This document shows, piece after piece, positions 45,188 through 57,379 of a DNA stretch of 64,000 bases (positions are counted from its first letter, which is position 1; every line of letters starts with the position of its first letter). Under the pieces are notes generated by a model that saw nothing but the letters and a program-made list of their open reading frames with translations, ran no database searches and was not told the DNA's origin. Location of the stretch: NCBI GenBank assembly GCA_037893245.1, contig JBAIAA010001128.1, positions 62,001 to 126,000 of the forward strand. Reading direction: 5' to 3'. A program made the position numbers and the translations under genes. This stretch comes from Crossaster papposus (lineage: Eukaryota > Echinodermata > Asteroidea > Velatida > Solasteridae).

Positions 45188-48100
45188 ATGTAAAGGGAAA
45201 GAAGTGTGCATAAGAAATATGTAAAGGGAAAGAAGTGTGCATAAGAAATATGTAAAGGGAAAGAAGTGTGCATAAGAAATATGTAAAGGGAAAGAAGTGT
45301 GCATAAGAAATATGTAAAGGGAAAGAAGTGTGCATAAGAAATATGTAAAGGGAAAGAAGTGTGCATAAGAAATATGTAAAGGGAAAGAAGTGTGCATAAG
45401 AAATATGTAAAGGGAAAGAAGTGTGCATAAGAAATATGTAAAGGGAAAGAAGTGTGCATAAGAAATATGTAAAGGGTAAGAAGTGTGCATAAGAAATATG
45501 TAAAGGGAAAGAAGTGTGCATAAGAAATATGTAAAGGGAAAGAAGTGTGCATAAGAAATATGTAAAGGGAAAGAAGTGTGCATAAGAAATATGTAAAGGG
45601 AAAGAAGTGTGCATAAGAAATATGTAAAGGGAAAGAAGTGTGCATAAGAAATATGTAAAGGGAAAGAAGTGTGCATAAGAAATATGTAAAGGGAAAGAAG
45701 TGTGCATAAGAAATATGTAAAGGGAAAGAAGTGTGCATAAGAAATATGTAAAGGGAAAGAAGTGTGCATAAGAAATATGTAAAGGGAAAGAAGTGTGCAT
45801 AAGAAATATGTAAAGGGAAAGAAGTGTGCATAAGAAATATGTAAAGGGAAAGAAGTGTGCATAAGAAATATGTAAAGGGAAAGAAGTGTGCATAAGAAAT
45901 ATGTAAAGGGAAAGAAGTGTGCATAAGAAATATGTAAAGGGAAAGAAGTGTGCATAAGAAATATGTAAAGGGAAAGAAGTGTGCATAAGAAATATGTAAA
46001 GGGAAAGAAGTGTGCATAAGAAATATGTAAAGGGAAAGAAGTGTGCATAAGAAATATGTAAAGGGAAAGAAGTGTGCATAAGAAATATGTAAAGGGAAAG
46101 AAGTGTGCATAAGAAATATGTAAAGGGAAAGAAGTGTGCATAAGAAATATGTAAAGGGAAAGAAGTGTGCATAAGAAATATGTAAAGGGAAAGAAGTGTG
46201 CATAAGAAATATGTAAAGGGAAAGAAGTGTGCATAAGAAATATGTAAAGGGAAAGAAGTGTGCATAAGAAATATGTAAAGGGAAAGAAGTGTGCATAAGA
46301 AATATGTAAAGGGAAAGAAGTGTGCATAAGAAATATGTAAAGGGAAAGAAGTGTGCATAAGAAATATGTAAAGGGAAAGAAGTGTGCATAAGAAATATGT
46401 AAAGGGAAAGAAGTGTGCATAAGAAATATGTAAAGGGAAAGAAGTGTGCATAAGAAATATGTAAAGGGAAAGAAGTGTGCATAAGAAATATGTAAAGGGA
46501 AAGAAGTGTGCATAAGAAATATGTAAAGGGAAAGAAGTGTGCATAAGAAATATGTAAAGGGAAAGAAGTGTGCATAAGAAATATGTAAAGGGAAAGAAGT
46601 GTGCATAAGAAATATGTAAAGGGAAAGAAGTGTGCATAAGAAATATGTAAAGGGAAAGAAGTGTGCATAAGAAATATGTAAAGGGAAAGAAGTGTGCATA
46701 AGAAATATGTAAAGGGAAAGAAGTGTGCATAAGAAATATGTAAAGGGAAAGAAGTGTGCATAAGAAATATGTAAAGGGAAAGAAGTGTGCATAAGAAATA
46801 TGTAAAGGGAAAGAAGTGTGCATAAGAAATATGTAAAGGGAAAGAAGTGTGCATAAGAAATATGTAAAGGGAAAGAAGTGTGCATAAGAAATATGTAAAG
46901 GGAAAGAAGTGTGCATAAGAAATATGTAAAGGGAAAGAAGTGTGCATAAGAAATATGTAAAGGGAAAGAAGTGTGCATAAGAAATATGTAAAGGGAAAGA
47001 AGTGTGCATAAGAAATATGTAAAGGGAAAGAAGTGTGCATAAGAAATATGTAAAGGGAAAGAAGTGTGCATAAGAAATATGTAAAGGGAAAGAAGTGTGC
47101 ATAAGAAATATGTAAAGGGAAAGAAGTGTGCATAAGAAATATGTAAAGGGAAAGAAGTGTGCATAAGAAATATGTAAAGGGAAAGAAGTGTGCATAAGAA
47201 ATATGTAAAGGGAAAGAAGTGTGCATAAGAAATATGTAAAGGGAAAGAAGTGTGCATAAGAAATATGTAAAGGGAAAGAAGTGTGCATAAGAAATATGTA
47301 AAGGGAAAGAAGTGTGCATAAGAAATATGTAAAGGGAAAGAAGTGTGCATAAGAAATATGTAAAGGGAAAGAAGTGTGCATAAGAAATATGTAAAGGGAA
47401 AGAAGTGTGCATAAGAAATATGTAAAGGGAAAGAAGTGTGCATAAGAAATATGTAAAGGGAAAGAAGTGTGCATAAGAAATATGTAAAGGGAAAGAAGTG
47501 TGCATAAGAAATATGTAAAGGGAAAGAAGTGTGCATAAGAAATATGTAAAGGGAAAGAAGTGTGCATAAGAAATATGTAAAGGGAAAGAAGTGTGCATAA
47601 GAAATATGTAAAGGGAAAGAAGTGTGCATAAGAAATATGTAAAGGGAAAGAAGTGTGCATAAGAAATATGTAAAGGGAAAGAAGTGTGCATAAGAAATAT
47701 GTAAAGGGAAAGAAGTGTGCATAAGAAATATGTAAAGGGAAAGAAGTGTGCATAAGAAATATGTAAAGGGAAAGAAGTGTGCATAAGAAATATGTAAAGG
47801 GAAAGAAGTGTGCATAAGAAATATGTAAAGGGAAAGAAGTGTGCATAAGAAATATGTAAAGGGAAAGAAGTGTGCATAAGAAATATGTAAAGGGAAAGAA
47901 GTGTGCATAAGAAATATGTAAAGGGAAAGAAGTGTGCATAAGAAATATGTAAAGGGAAAGAAGTGTGCATAAGAAATATGTAAAGGGAAAGAAGTGTGCA
48001 TAAGAAATATGTAAAGGGAAAGAAGTGTGCATAAGAAATATGTAAAGGGAAAGAAGTGTGCATAAGAAATATGTAAAGGGAAAGAAGTGTGCATAAGAAA

Positions 48101-49403
48101 TATGTAAAGGGAAAGAAGTGTGCATAAGAAATATGTAAAGGGAAAGAAGTGTGCATAAGAAATATGTAAAGGGAAAGAAGTGTGCATAAGAAATATGTAA
48201 AGGGAAAGAAGTGTGCATAAGAAATATGTAAAGGGAAAGAAGTGTGCATAAGAAATATGTAAAGGGAAAGAAGTGTGCATAAGAAATATGTAAAGGGAAA
48301 GAAGTGTGCATAAGAAATATGTAAAGGGAAAGAAGTGTGCATAAGAAATATGTAAAGGGAAAGAAGTGTGCATAAGAAATATGTAAAGGGAAAGAAGTGT
48401 GCATAAGAAATATGTAAAGGGAAAGAAGTGTGCATAAGAAATATGTAAAGGGAAAGAAGTGTGCATAAGAAATATGTAAAGGGAAAGAAGTGTGCATAAG
48501 AAATATGTAAAGGGAAAGAAGTGTGCATAAGAAATATGTAAAGGGAAAGAAGTGTGCATAAGAAATATGTAAAGGGAAAGAAGTGTGCATAAGAAATATG
48601 TAAAGGGAAAGAAGTGTGCATAAGAAATATGTAAAGGGAAAGAAGTGTGCATAAGAAATATGTAAAGGGAAAGAAGTGTGCATAAGAAATATGTAAAGGG
48701 AAAGAAGTGTGCATAAGAAATATGTAAAGGGAAAGAAGTGTGCATAAGAAATATGTAAAGGGAAAGAAGTGTGCATAAGAAATATGTAAAGGGAAAGAAG
48801 TGTGCATAAGAAATATGTAAAGGGAAAGAAGTGTGCATAAGAAATATGTAAAGGGAAAGAAGTGTGCATAAGAAATATGTAAAGGGAAAGAAGTGTGCAT
48901 AAGAAATATGTAAAGGGAAAGAAGTGTGCATACGAAATATGTAAAGGGAAAGAAGTGTGCATAAGAAATATGTAAAGGGAAAGAAGTGTGCATAAGAAAT
49001 ATGTAAAGGGAAAGAAGTGTGCATAAGAAATATGTAAAGGGAAAGAAGTGTGCATAAGAAATATGTAAAGGGAAAGAAGTGTGCATAAGAAATATGTAAA
49101 GGGAAAGAAGTGTGCATAAGAAATATGTAAAGGGAAAGAAGTGTGCATAAGAAATATGTAAAGGGAAAGAAGTGTGCATAAGAAATATGTAAAGGGAAAG
49201 AAGTGTGCATAAGAAATATGTAAAGGGAAAGAAGTGTGCATAAGAAATATGTAAAGGGAAAGAAGTGTGCATAAGAAATATGTAAAGGGAAAGAAGTGTG
49301 CATAAGAAATATGTAAAGGGAAAGAAGTGTGCATAAGAAATATGTAAAGGGAAAGAAGTGTGCATAAGAAATATGTAAAGGGAAAGAAGTGTGCATAAGA
49401 AAT
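45188..49403. repeat. Homogeneous A-monomer core, 136 units
   Basis: 4,216 bp, exactly 136 x 31, with no B and no length change. Reading through, I found only two substitutions: AGGGTAAG near 45477 and CATACGAAAT near 48932. It is the longest B-free run in the window and among the most uniform, suggesting very recent amplification, or collapse and expansion in assembly. Confidence 0.95.
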
Positions 49404-52400
49404 AAACACATGATGTGGGAACAAGCCCTCGAGTTAAATATGTAAAGGGAAAGAAGTGTGCATAAGAAATATGTAAAGGGAAAGAAGTGTGCATAAGAAA
49501 TATGTAAAGGGAAAGAAGTGTGCATAAGAAATATGTAAAGGGAAAGAAGTGTGCATAAGAAATATGTGAAGGGAAAGAAGTGTACATAAGAAATATGTAA
49601 AGGGAAAGAAGTGTGCATAAGAAATATGTAAAGGGAAAGAAGTGTGCATAAGAAATATGTAAAGGGAAAGAAGTGTGCATAAGAAATATGTAAAGGGAAA
49701 GAAGTGTGCATAAGAAATATGTAAAGGGAAAGAAGTGTGCATAATAAATATGTAAAGGGAAAGAAGTGTGCATAAGAAATATGTAAAGGGAAAGAAGTGT
49801 GCATAAGAAATATGTAAAGGGAAAGAAGTGTGCATAAGAAATATGTAAAGGGAAAGAAGTGTGCATAAGAAATAAACACATGATGTGGGAACAAGCCCTC
49901 GAGTTAAATACGTAAAGGGAAAGAAGTGTGCATAAGAAATATGTAAAGGGAAAGAAGTGTGCATAAGAAATATGTAAAGGGAAAGAAGTGTGCATAAGAA
50001 ATATGTAAAGGGAAAGAAGTGTGCATAAGAAATATGTGAAGGGAAAGAAGTGTGCATAAGAAATATGTAAAGGGAAAGAAGTGTGCATAAGAAATATGTA
50101 AAGGGAAAGAAGTGTGCATAAGAAATATGTAAAGGGAAAGAAGTGTGCATAAGAAATATGTAAAGGGAAAGAAGTGTGCATAAGAAATATGTAAAGGGAA
50201 AGAAGTGTGCATAAGAAATATGTAAAGGGAAAGAAGTGTGCATAAGAAATATGTAAAGGGAAAGAAGTGTGCATAAGAAATATGTAAAGGGAAAGAAGTG
50301 TGCATAAGAAATATGTAAAGGGAAAGAAGTGTGCATAAGAAATATGTAAAGGGAAAGAAGTGTGCATAAGAAATATGTAAAGGGAAAGAAGTGTGCATAA
50401 GAAATATGTAAAGGGAAAGAAGTGTGCATAAGAAATATGTAAAGGGAAAGAAGTGTGCATAAGAAATATGTAAAGGGAAAGAAGTGTGCATAATAAATAT
50501 GTAAAGGGAAATAAGTGTGCATAATAAATATGTAAAGGGAAAGAAGTGTGCATAAGAAATATGTAAAGGGAAAGAAGTGTGCATAAGAAATATGTAAAGG
50601 GAAAGAAGTGTGCATAATAAATATGTAAAGGGAAAGAAGTGTGCATAATAAATATGTAAAGGAAAAGAAGTGTGCATAAGAAATATGTAAAGGAAAATAA
50701 GTGTGCATAAGAAATATGTAAAGGGAAAGAAGTGTGCATAAGAAATATGTAAAGGGAAAGAAGTGTGCATAAGAAATATGTAAAGAGAAAGAAGTGTGCA
50801 TAAGAAATATGTAAAGGGAAAGAAGTGTGCATAAGAAATATGTAAAGGGAAAGAAGTGTGCATAAGAAATATGTAAAGGGAAAGAAGTGTGCATAAGAAA
50901 TATGTAAAGGGAAAGAAGTGTGCATAAGAAATATGTAAAGGGAAAGAAGTGTGCATAAGAAATATGTAAAGGGAAAGAAGTGTGCATAAGAAATATGTAA
51001 AGGGAAAGAAGTGTGCATAAGAAATATGTAAAGGGAAAGAAGTGTGCATAAGAAATATGTAAAGGGAAAGAAGTGTGCATAAGAAATATGTAAAGGGAAA
51101 GAAGTGTGCATAAGAAATATGTAAAGGGAAAGAAGTGTGCATAAGAAATATGTAAAGGGAAAGAAGTGTGCATAAGAAATAAACACATGATGTGGGAACA
51201 AGCCCTCGAGTTAAATATGTAAAGGGAAAGAAGTGTGCATAAGAAATATGTAAAGGGAAAGAAGTGTGCATAAGAAATATGTAAAGGGAAAGAAGTGTGC
51301 ATAAGAAATATGTAAAGGGAAAGAAGTGTGCATAATAAATATGTAAAGGGAAAGAAGTGTGCATAAGAAATATGTAAAGGGAAAGAAGTGTGCATAAGAA
51401 ATATGTAAAGGGAAAGAAGTGTGCATAAGAAATATGTAAAGGGAAAGAAGTGTGCATAAGAAATATGTAAAGGGAAAGAAGTGTGCATAAGAAATATGTA
51501 AAGGGAAAGAATTGTGCATAAGAAATATGTAAAGGGAAAGAAGTGTGCATAAGAAATATGTAAAGGGAAAGAAGTGTGCATAAGAAATATGTAAAGGGAA
51601 AGAAGTGTGCATAAGAAATATGTAAAGGGAAAGAAGTGTGCATAAGAAATATGTAAAGGGAAAGAAGTGTGCATAAGAAATATGTAAAGGGAAAGAAGTG
51701 TGCATAATAAATATGTAAAGGGAAAGAAGTGTGCATAATAAATATGTAAAGGAAAAGAAGTGTGCATAAGAAATATGTAAAGGGAAAGAAGTGTGCATAA
51801 GAAATATGTAAAGGGAAAGAAGTGTGCATAAGAAATATGTAAAGGGAAAGAAGTGTGCATAAGAAATATGTAAAGGGAAAGAAGTGTGCATAAGAAATAT
51901 GTAAAGGTAAAGAAGTGTGCATAAGAAATATGTAAAGGAAAAGAAGTGTGCATAAGAAATATGTAAAGGGAAAGAAGTGTGCATAAGAAATATGTAAAGG
52001 GAAAGAAGTGTGCATAAGAAATATGTAAAGGGAAAGAAGTGTGCATAAGAAATAAACACATGATGTGGGAACAAGCCCTCGAGTTAAATATGTAAAGGGA
52101 AAGAAGTGTACATAAGAAATATGTAAAGGGAAAGAAGTGTGCATAAGAAATATGTAAAGGGAAAGAAGTGTGCATAAGAAATATGTAAAGGGAAAGAAGT
52201 GTGCATAAGAAATATGTAAAGGGAAAGAAGTGTGCATAAGAAATATGTAAAGGGAAAGAAGTGTGCATAAGAAATATGTAAAGGGAAAGAAGTGTGCATA
52301 AGAAATATGTAAAGGGAAAGAAGTGTGCATAAGAAATAAACACATGATGTGGGAACAAGCCCTCAAGTTAAATATGTAAAGGGAAAGAAGTGTGCATAAG

Positions 52401-54522
52401 AAATATGTAAAGGGAAAGAAGTGTGCATAAGAAATATGTAAAGGGAAAGAAGTGTGCATAAGAAATATGTAAAGGGAAAGAAGTGTGCATAAGAAATATG
52501 TAAAGGGAAAGAAGTGTGCATAAGAAATATGTAAAGGGAAAGAAGTGTGCATAAGAAATATGTAAAGGGAAAGAAGTGTGCATAAGAAATATGTAAAGGG
52601 AAAGAAGTGTGCATATGAAATATGTAAAGGGAAAGAAGTGTGCATAAGAAATATGTAAAGGGAAAGAAGTGTGCATAAGAAATATGTAAAGGGAAAGAAG
52701 TGTGCATAAGAAATATGTAAAGGGAAAGAAGTGTGCATAAGAAATATGTAAAGGGAAAGAAGTGTGCATAAGAAATATGTAAAGGGAAAGAAGTGTGCAT
52801 AAGAAATATGTAAAGGGAAAGAAGTGTGCATAAGAAATATGTAAAGGGAAATAAGTGTGCATAAGAAATATGTAAAGGGAAAGAAGTGTGCATAAGAAAT
52901 ATGTAAAGGGAAAGAAGTGTGCATAAGAAATATGTAAAGGAAAAGAAGTGTGCATAAGAAATATGTAAAGGGAAAGAAGTGTGCATAAGAAATATGTAAA
53001 GGGAAAGAAGTGTGCATAAGAAATATGTAAAGGGAAAGAAGTGTGCATAAGAAATATGTAAAGGGAAAGAAGTGTGCATAAGAAATATGTAAAGGGAAAG
53101 AAGTGTGCATAAGAAATATGTAAAGGGAAAGAAGTGTGCATAAGAAATATGTAAAGGGAAAGAAGTGTGCATAATAAATATGTAAAGGGAAAGAAGTGTG
53201 CATCAGAAATATGTAAAGGGAAAGAAGTGTGCATAAGAAATATGTAAAGGGAAAGAAGTGTGCATAATAAATATGTAAAGGGAAAGAAGTGTGCATAATA
53301 AATATGTAAAGGGAAAGAAGTGTGCATAAGAAATATGTAAAGGGAAAGAAGTGTGCATAAGAAATATGTAAAGGGAAAGAAGTGTGCATAAGAAATATGT
53401 AAAGGGAAAGAAGTGTGCATAAGAAATATGTAAAGGGAAAGAAGTGTGCATAAGAAATATGTAAAGGGAAAGAAGTGTGCATAAGAAATATGTAAAGGGA
53501 AAGAAGTGTGCATAAGAAATATGTAAAGGGAAAGAAGTGTGCATAAGAAATATGTAAAGGGAAAGAAGTGTGCATAAGAAATATGTAAAGGGAAAGAAGT
53601 GTGCATAAGAAATATGTAAAGGGAAAGAAGTGTGCATAAGAAATATGTAAAGGGAAAGAAGTGTGCATAAGAAATATGTAAAGGGAAAGAAGTGTGCATA
53701 AGAAATAAACACATGATGTGGGAACAAGCCCTCGAGTTAAATATGTAAAGGGAAAGAAGTGTGCATAAGAAATATGTAATGGGAAAGAAGTGTGCATAAG
53801 AAATATGTAAAGGGAAAGAAGTGTGCATAAGAAATATGTAAAGGGAAAGAAGTGTGCATAAGAAATATGTAAAGGGAAAGAAGTGTGCATAAGAAATATG
53901 TAAAGGGAAAGAAGTGTGCATAAGAAATATGTAAAGGGAAAGAAGTGTGCATAAGAAATATGTAAAGGAAAAGAAGTGTGCATAAGAAATATGTAAAGGG
54001 AAAGAAGTGTGCATAAGAAATATGTAAAGGGAAAGAAGTGTGCATAAGAAATATGTAAAGGGAAAGAAGTGTGCATAAGAAATATGTAAAGGGAAAGAAG
54101 TGTGCATAAGAAATATGTAAAGGGAAAGAAGTGTGCATAAGAAATATGTAAAGGGAAAGAAGTGTGCATAAGAAATATGTAAAGGGAAAGAAGTGTGCAT
54201 AAGAAATATGTAAAGGGAAAGAAGTGTGCATACGAAATATGTAAAGGGAAAGAAGTGTGCATAAGAAATATGTAAAGGGAAAGAAGTGTGCATAAGAAAT
54301 ATGTAAAGGGAAAGAAGTGTGCATAAGAAATATGTAAAGGGAAAGAAGTGTGCATAAGAAATATGTAAAGGGAAAGAAGTGTGCATAAGAAATATGTAAA
54401 GGGAAAGAAGTGTGCATAAGAAATATGTAAAGGGAAAGAAGTGTGCATAAGAAATATGTAAAGGGAAAGAAGTGTGCATAAGAAATAAACACATGATGTG
54501 GGAACAAGCCCTCGAGTTAAAT
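49404..54522. repeat. B-poor zone with seven single B modules
   Basis: B starts at 49404, 49874 (followed by AAATACGTAAAG), 51181, 52054, 52338 (CCTCAAG, palindrome lost), 53707 and 54487. The A runs between them are 14, 41, 27, 8, 43 and 24 units. Scattered variants include CATAATAAAT (for example 50492, 50522, 51711, 53170), TGTGAAGGG (49567, 50037) and GTACATAAG (49583, 52109), without the marker order of the B-rich zone. Confidence 0.93.
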
Positions 54523-57348
54523 ATGTAAAGGGAAAGAAGTGTGCATAAGAAATATGTAAAGGGAAAGAAGTGTGCATAAGAAATATGTAAAGGGAAAGAA
54601 GTGTGCATAAGAAATATGTAAAGGGAAAGAAGTGTGCATAAGAAATATGTAAAGGGAAAGAAGTGTGCATAAGAAATATGTAAAGGGAAAGAAGTGTGCA
54701 TAAGAAATATGTAAAGGGAAAGAAGTGTGCATAAGAAATATGTAAAGGGAAAGAAGTGTGCATAAGAAATATGTAAAGGGAAAGAAGTGTGCATAAGAAA
54801 TATGTAAAGGGAAAGAAGTGTGCATAAGAAATATGTAAAGGGAAAGAAGTGTGCATAAGAAATATGTAAAGGGAAAGAAGTGTGCATAAGAAATATGTAA
54901 AGGGAAAGAAGTGTGCATAAGAAATATGTAAAGGGAAAGAAGTGTGCATAAGAAATATGTAAAGGGAAAGAAGTGTGCATAAGAAATATGTAAAGGGAAA
55001 GAAGTGTGCATAAGAAATATGTAAAGGGAAAGAAGTGTGCATAAGAAATATGTAAAGGGAAAGAAGTGTGCATAAGAAATATGTAAAGGGAAAGAAGTGT
55101 GCATAAGAAATATGTAAAGGGAAAGAAGTGTGCATAAGAAATATGTAAAGGGAAAGAAGTGTGCATAAGAAATATGTAAAGGGAAAGAAGTGTGCATAAG
55201 AAATATGTAAAGGGAAAGAAGTGTGCATAAGAAATATGTAAAGGGAAAGAAGTGTGCATAAGAAATATGTAAAGGGAAAGAAGTGTGCATAAGAAATATG
55301 TAAAGGGAAAGAAGTGTGCATAAGAAATATGTAAAGGGAAAGAAGTGTGCATAAGAAATATGTAAAGGGAAAGAAGTGTGCATAAGAAATATGTAAAGGG
55401 AAAGAAGTGTGCATAAGAAATATGTAAAGGGAAAGAAGTGTGCATAAGAAATATGTAAAGGGAAAGAAGTGTGCATAAGAAATATGTAAAGGGAAAGAAG
55501 TGTGCATAAGAAATATGTAAAGGGAAAGAAGTGTGCATAAGAAATATGTAAAGGGAAAGAAGTGTGCATAAGAAATATGTAAAGGGAAAGAAGTGTGCAT
55601 AAGAAATATGTAAAGGGAAAGAAGTGTGCATAAGAAATATGTAAAGGGAAAGAAGTGTGCATAAGAAATATGTAAAGGGAAAGAAGTGTGCATAAGAAAT
55701 ATGTAAAGGGAAAGAAGTGTGCATAAGAAATATGTAAAGGGAAAGAAGTGTGCATAAGAAATATGTAAAGGGAAAGAAGTGTGCATAAGAAATATGTAAA
55801 GGGAAAGAAGTGTGCATAAGAAATATGTAAAGGGAAAGAAGTGTGCATAAGAAATATGTAAAGGGAAAGAAGTGTGCATAAGAAATATGTAAAGGGAAAG
55901 AAGTGTGCATAAGAAATATGTAAAGGGAAAGAAGTGTGCATAAGAAATATGTAAAGGGAAAGAAGTGTGCATAAGAAATATGTAAAGGGAAAGAAGTGTG
56001 CATAAGAAATATGTAAAGGGAAAGAAGTGTGCATAAGAAATATGTAAAGGGAAAGAAGTGTGCATAAGAAATATGTAAAGGGAAAGAAGTGTGCATAAGA
56101 AATATGTAAAGGGAAAGAAGTGTGCATAAGAAATATGTAAAGGGAAAGAAGTGTGCATAAGAAATATGTAAAGGGAAAGAAGTGTGCATAAGAAATATGT
56201 AAAGGGAAAGAAGTGTGCATAAGAAATATGTAAAGGGAAAGAAGTGTGCATAAGAAATATGTAAAGGGAAAGAAGTGTGCATAAGAAATATGTAAAGGGA
56301 AAGAAGTGTGCATAAGAAATATGTAAAGGGAAAGAAGTGTGCATAAGAAATATGTAAAGGGAAAGAAGTGTGCATAAGAAATATGTAAAGGGAAAGAAGT
56401 GTGCATAAGAAATATGTAAAGGGAAAGAAGTGTGCATAAGAAATATGTAAAGGGAAAGAAGTGTGCATAAGAAATATGTAAAGGGAAAGAAGTGTGCATA
56501 AGAAATATGTAAAGGGAAAGAAGTGTGCATAAGAAATATGTAAAGGGAAAGAAGTGTGCATAAGAAATATGTAAAGGGAAAGAAGTGTGCATAAGAAATA
56601 TGTAAAGGGAAAGAAGTGTGCATAAGAAATATGTAAAGGGAAAGAAGTGTGCATAAGAAATATGTAAAGGGAAAGAAGTGTGCATAAGAAATATGTAAAG
56701 GGAAAGAAGTGTGCATAAGAAATATGTAAAGGGAAAGAAGTGTGCATAAGAAATATGTAAAGGGAAAGAAGTGTGCATAAGAAATATGTAAAGGGAAAGA
56801 AGTGTGCATAAGAAATATGTAAAGGGAAAGAAGTGTGCATAAGAGCATAAGAAATATGTAAAGGGAAAGAAGTGTGCATAAGAAATATGTAAAGGGAAAG
56901 AAGTGTGCATAAGAAATATGTAAAGGGAAAGAAGTGTGCATAAGAAATATGTAAAGGGAAAGAAGTGTGCATAAGAAATATGTAAAGGGAAAGAAGTGTG
57001 CATAAGAAATATGTAAAGGGAAAGAAGTGTGCATAAGAAATATGTAAAGGGAAAGAAGTGTGCATAAGAAATATGTAAAGGGAAAGAAGTGTGCATAAGA
57101 AATATGTAAAGGGAAAGAAGTGTGCATAAGAAATATGTAAAGGGAAAGAAGTGTGCATAAGAAATATGTAAAGGGAAAGAAGTGTGCATAAGAAATATGT
57201 AAAGGGAAAGAAGTGTGCATAAGAAATATGTAAAGGGAAAGAAGTGTGCATAAGAAATATGTAAAGGGAAAGAAGTGTGCATAAGAAATATGTAAAGGGA
57301 AAGAAGTGTGCATAAGAAATATGTAAAGGGAAAGAAGTGTGCATAAGA
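54523..57348. repeat. A-monomer run, about 91 units, with one 8-bp duplication
   Basis: Nearly invariant A units. Near 56841-56855 the sequence reads CATAAGAGCATAAGAAAT, an 8-bp duplication of GCATAAGA. No other length change was noticed. Confidence 0.93.
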
Positions 57349-57379
57349 AAAATGATGTGGGAACAAGCCTCGAGTAAAT
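57349..57379. repeat. Shortened B module
   Basis: A B copy with AAAATGATG for AAATAAACACATGATG, one C of CCC lost and one T of GTTAAAT lost. It is the only strongly damaged B copy outside the first 7 kb and lies about 500 bp from the only 8-bp duplication. Confidence 0.9.

Noticed and set aside
45188-49403. Telomere repeat or CENP-B box
   Set aside because: No TTAGGG-like or TTTAGGG-like short repeat is present, and neither A nor B matches the CENP-B box core pattern.
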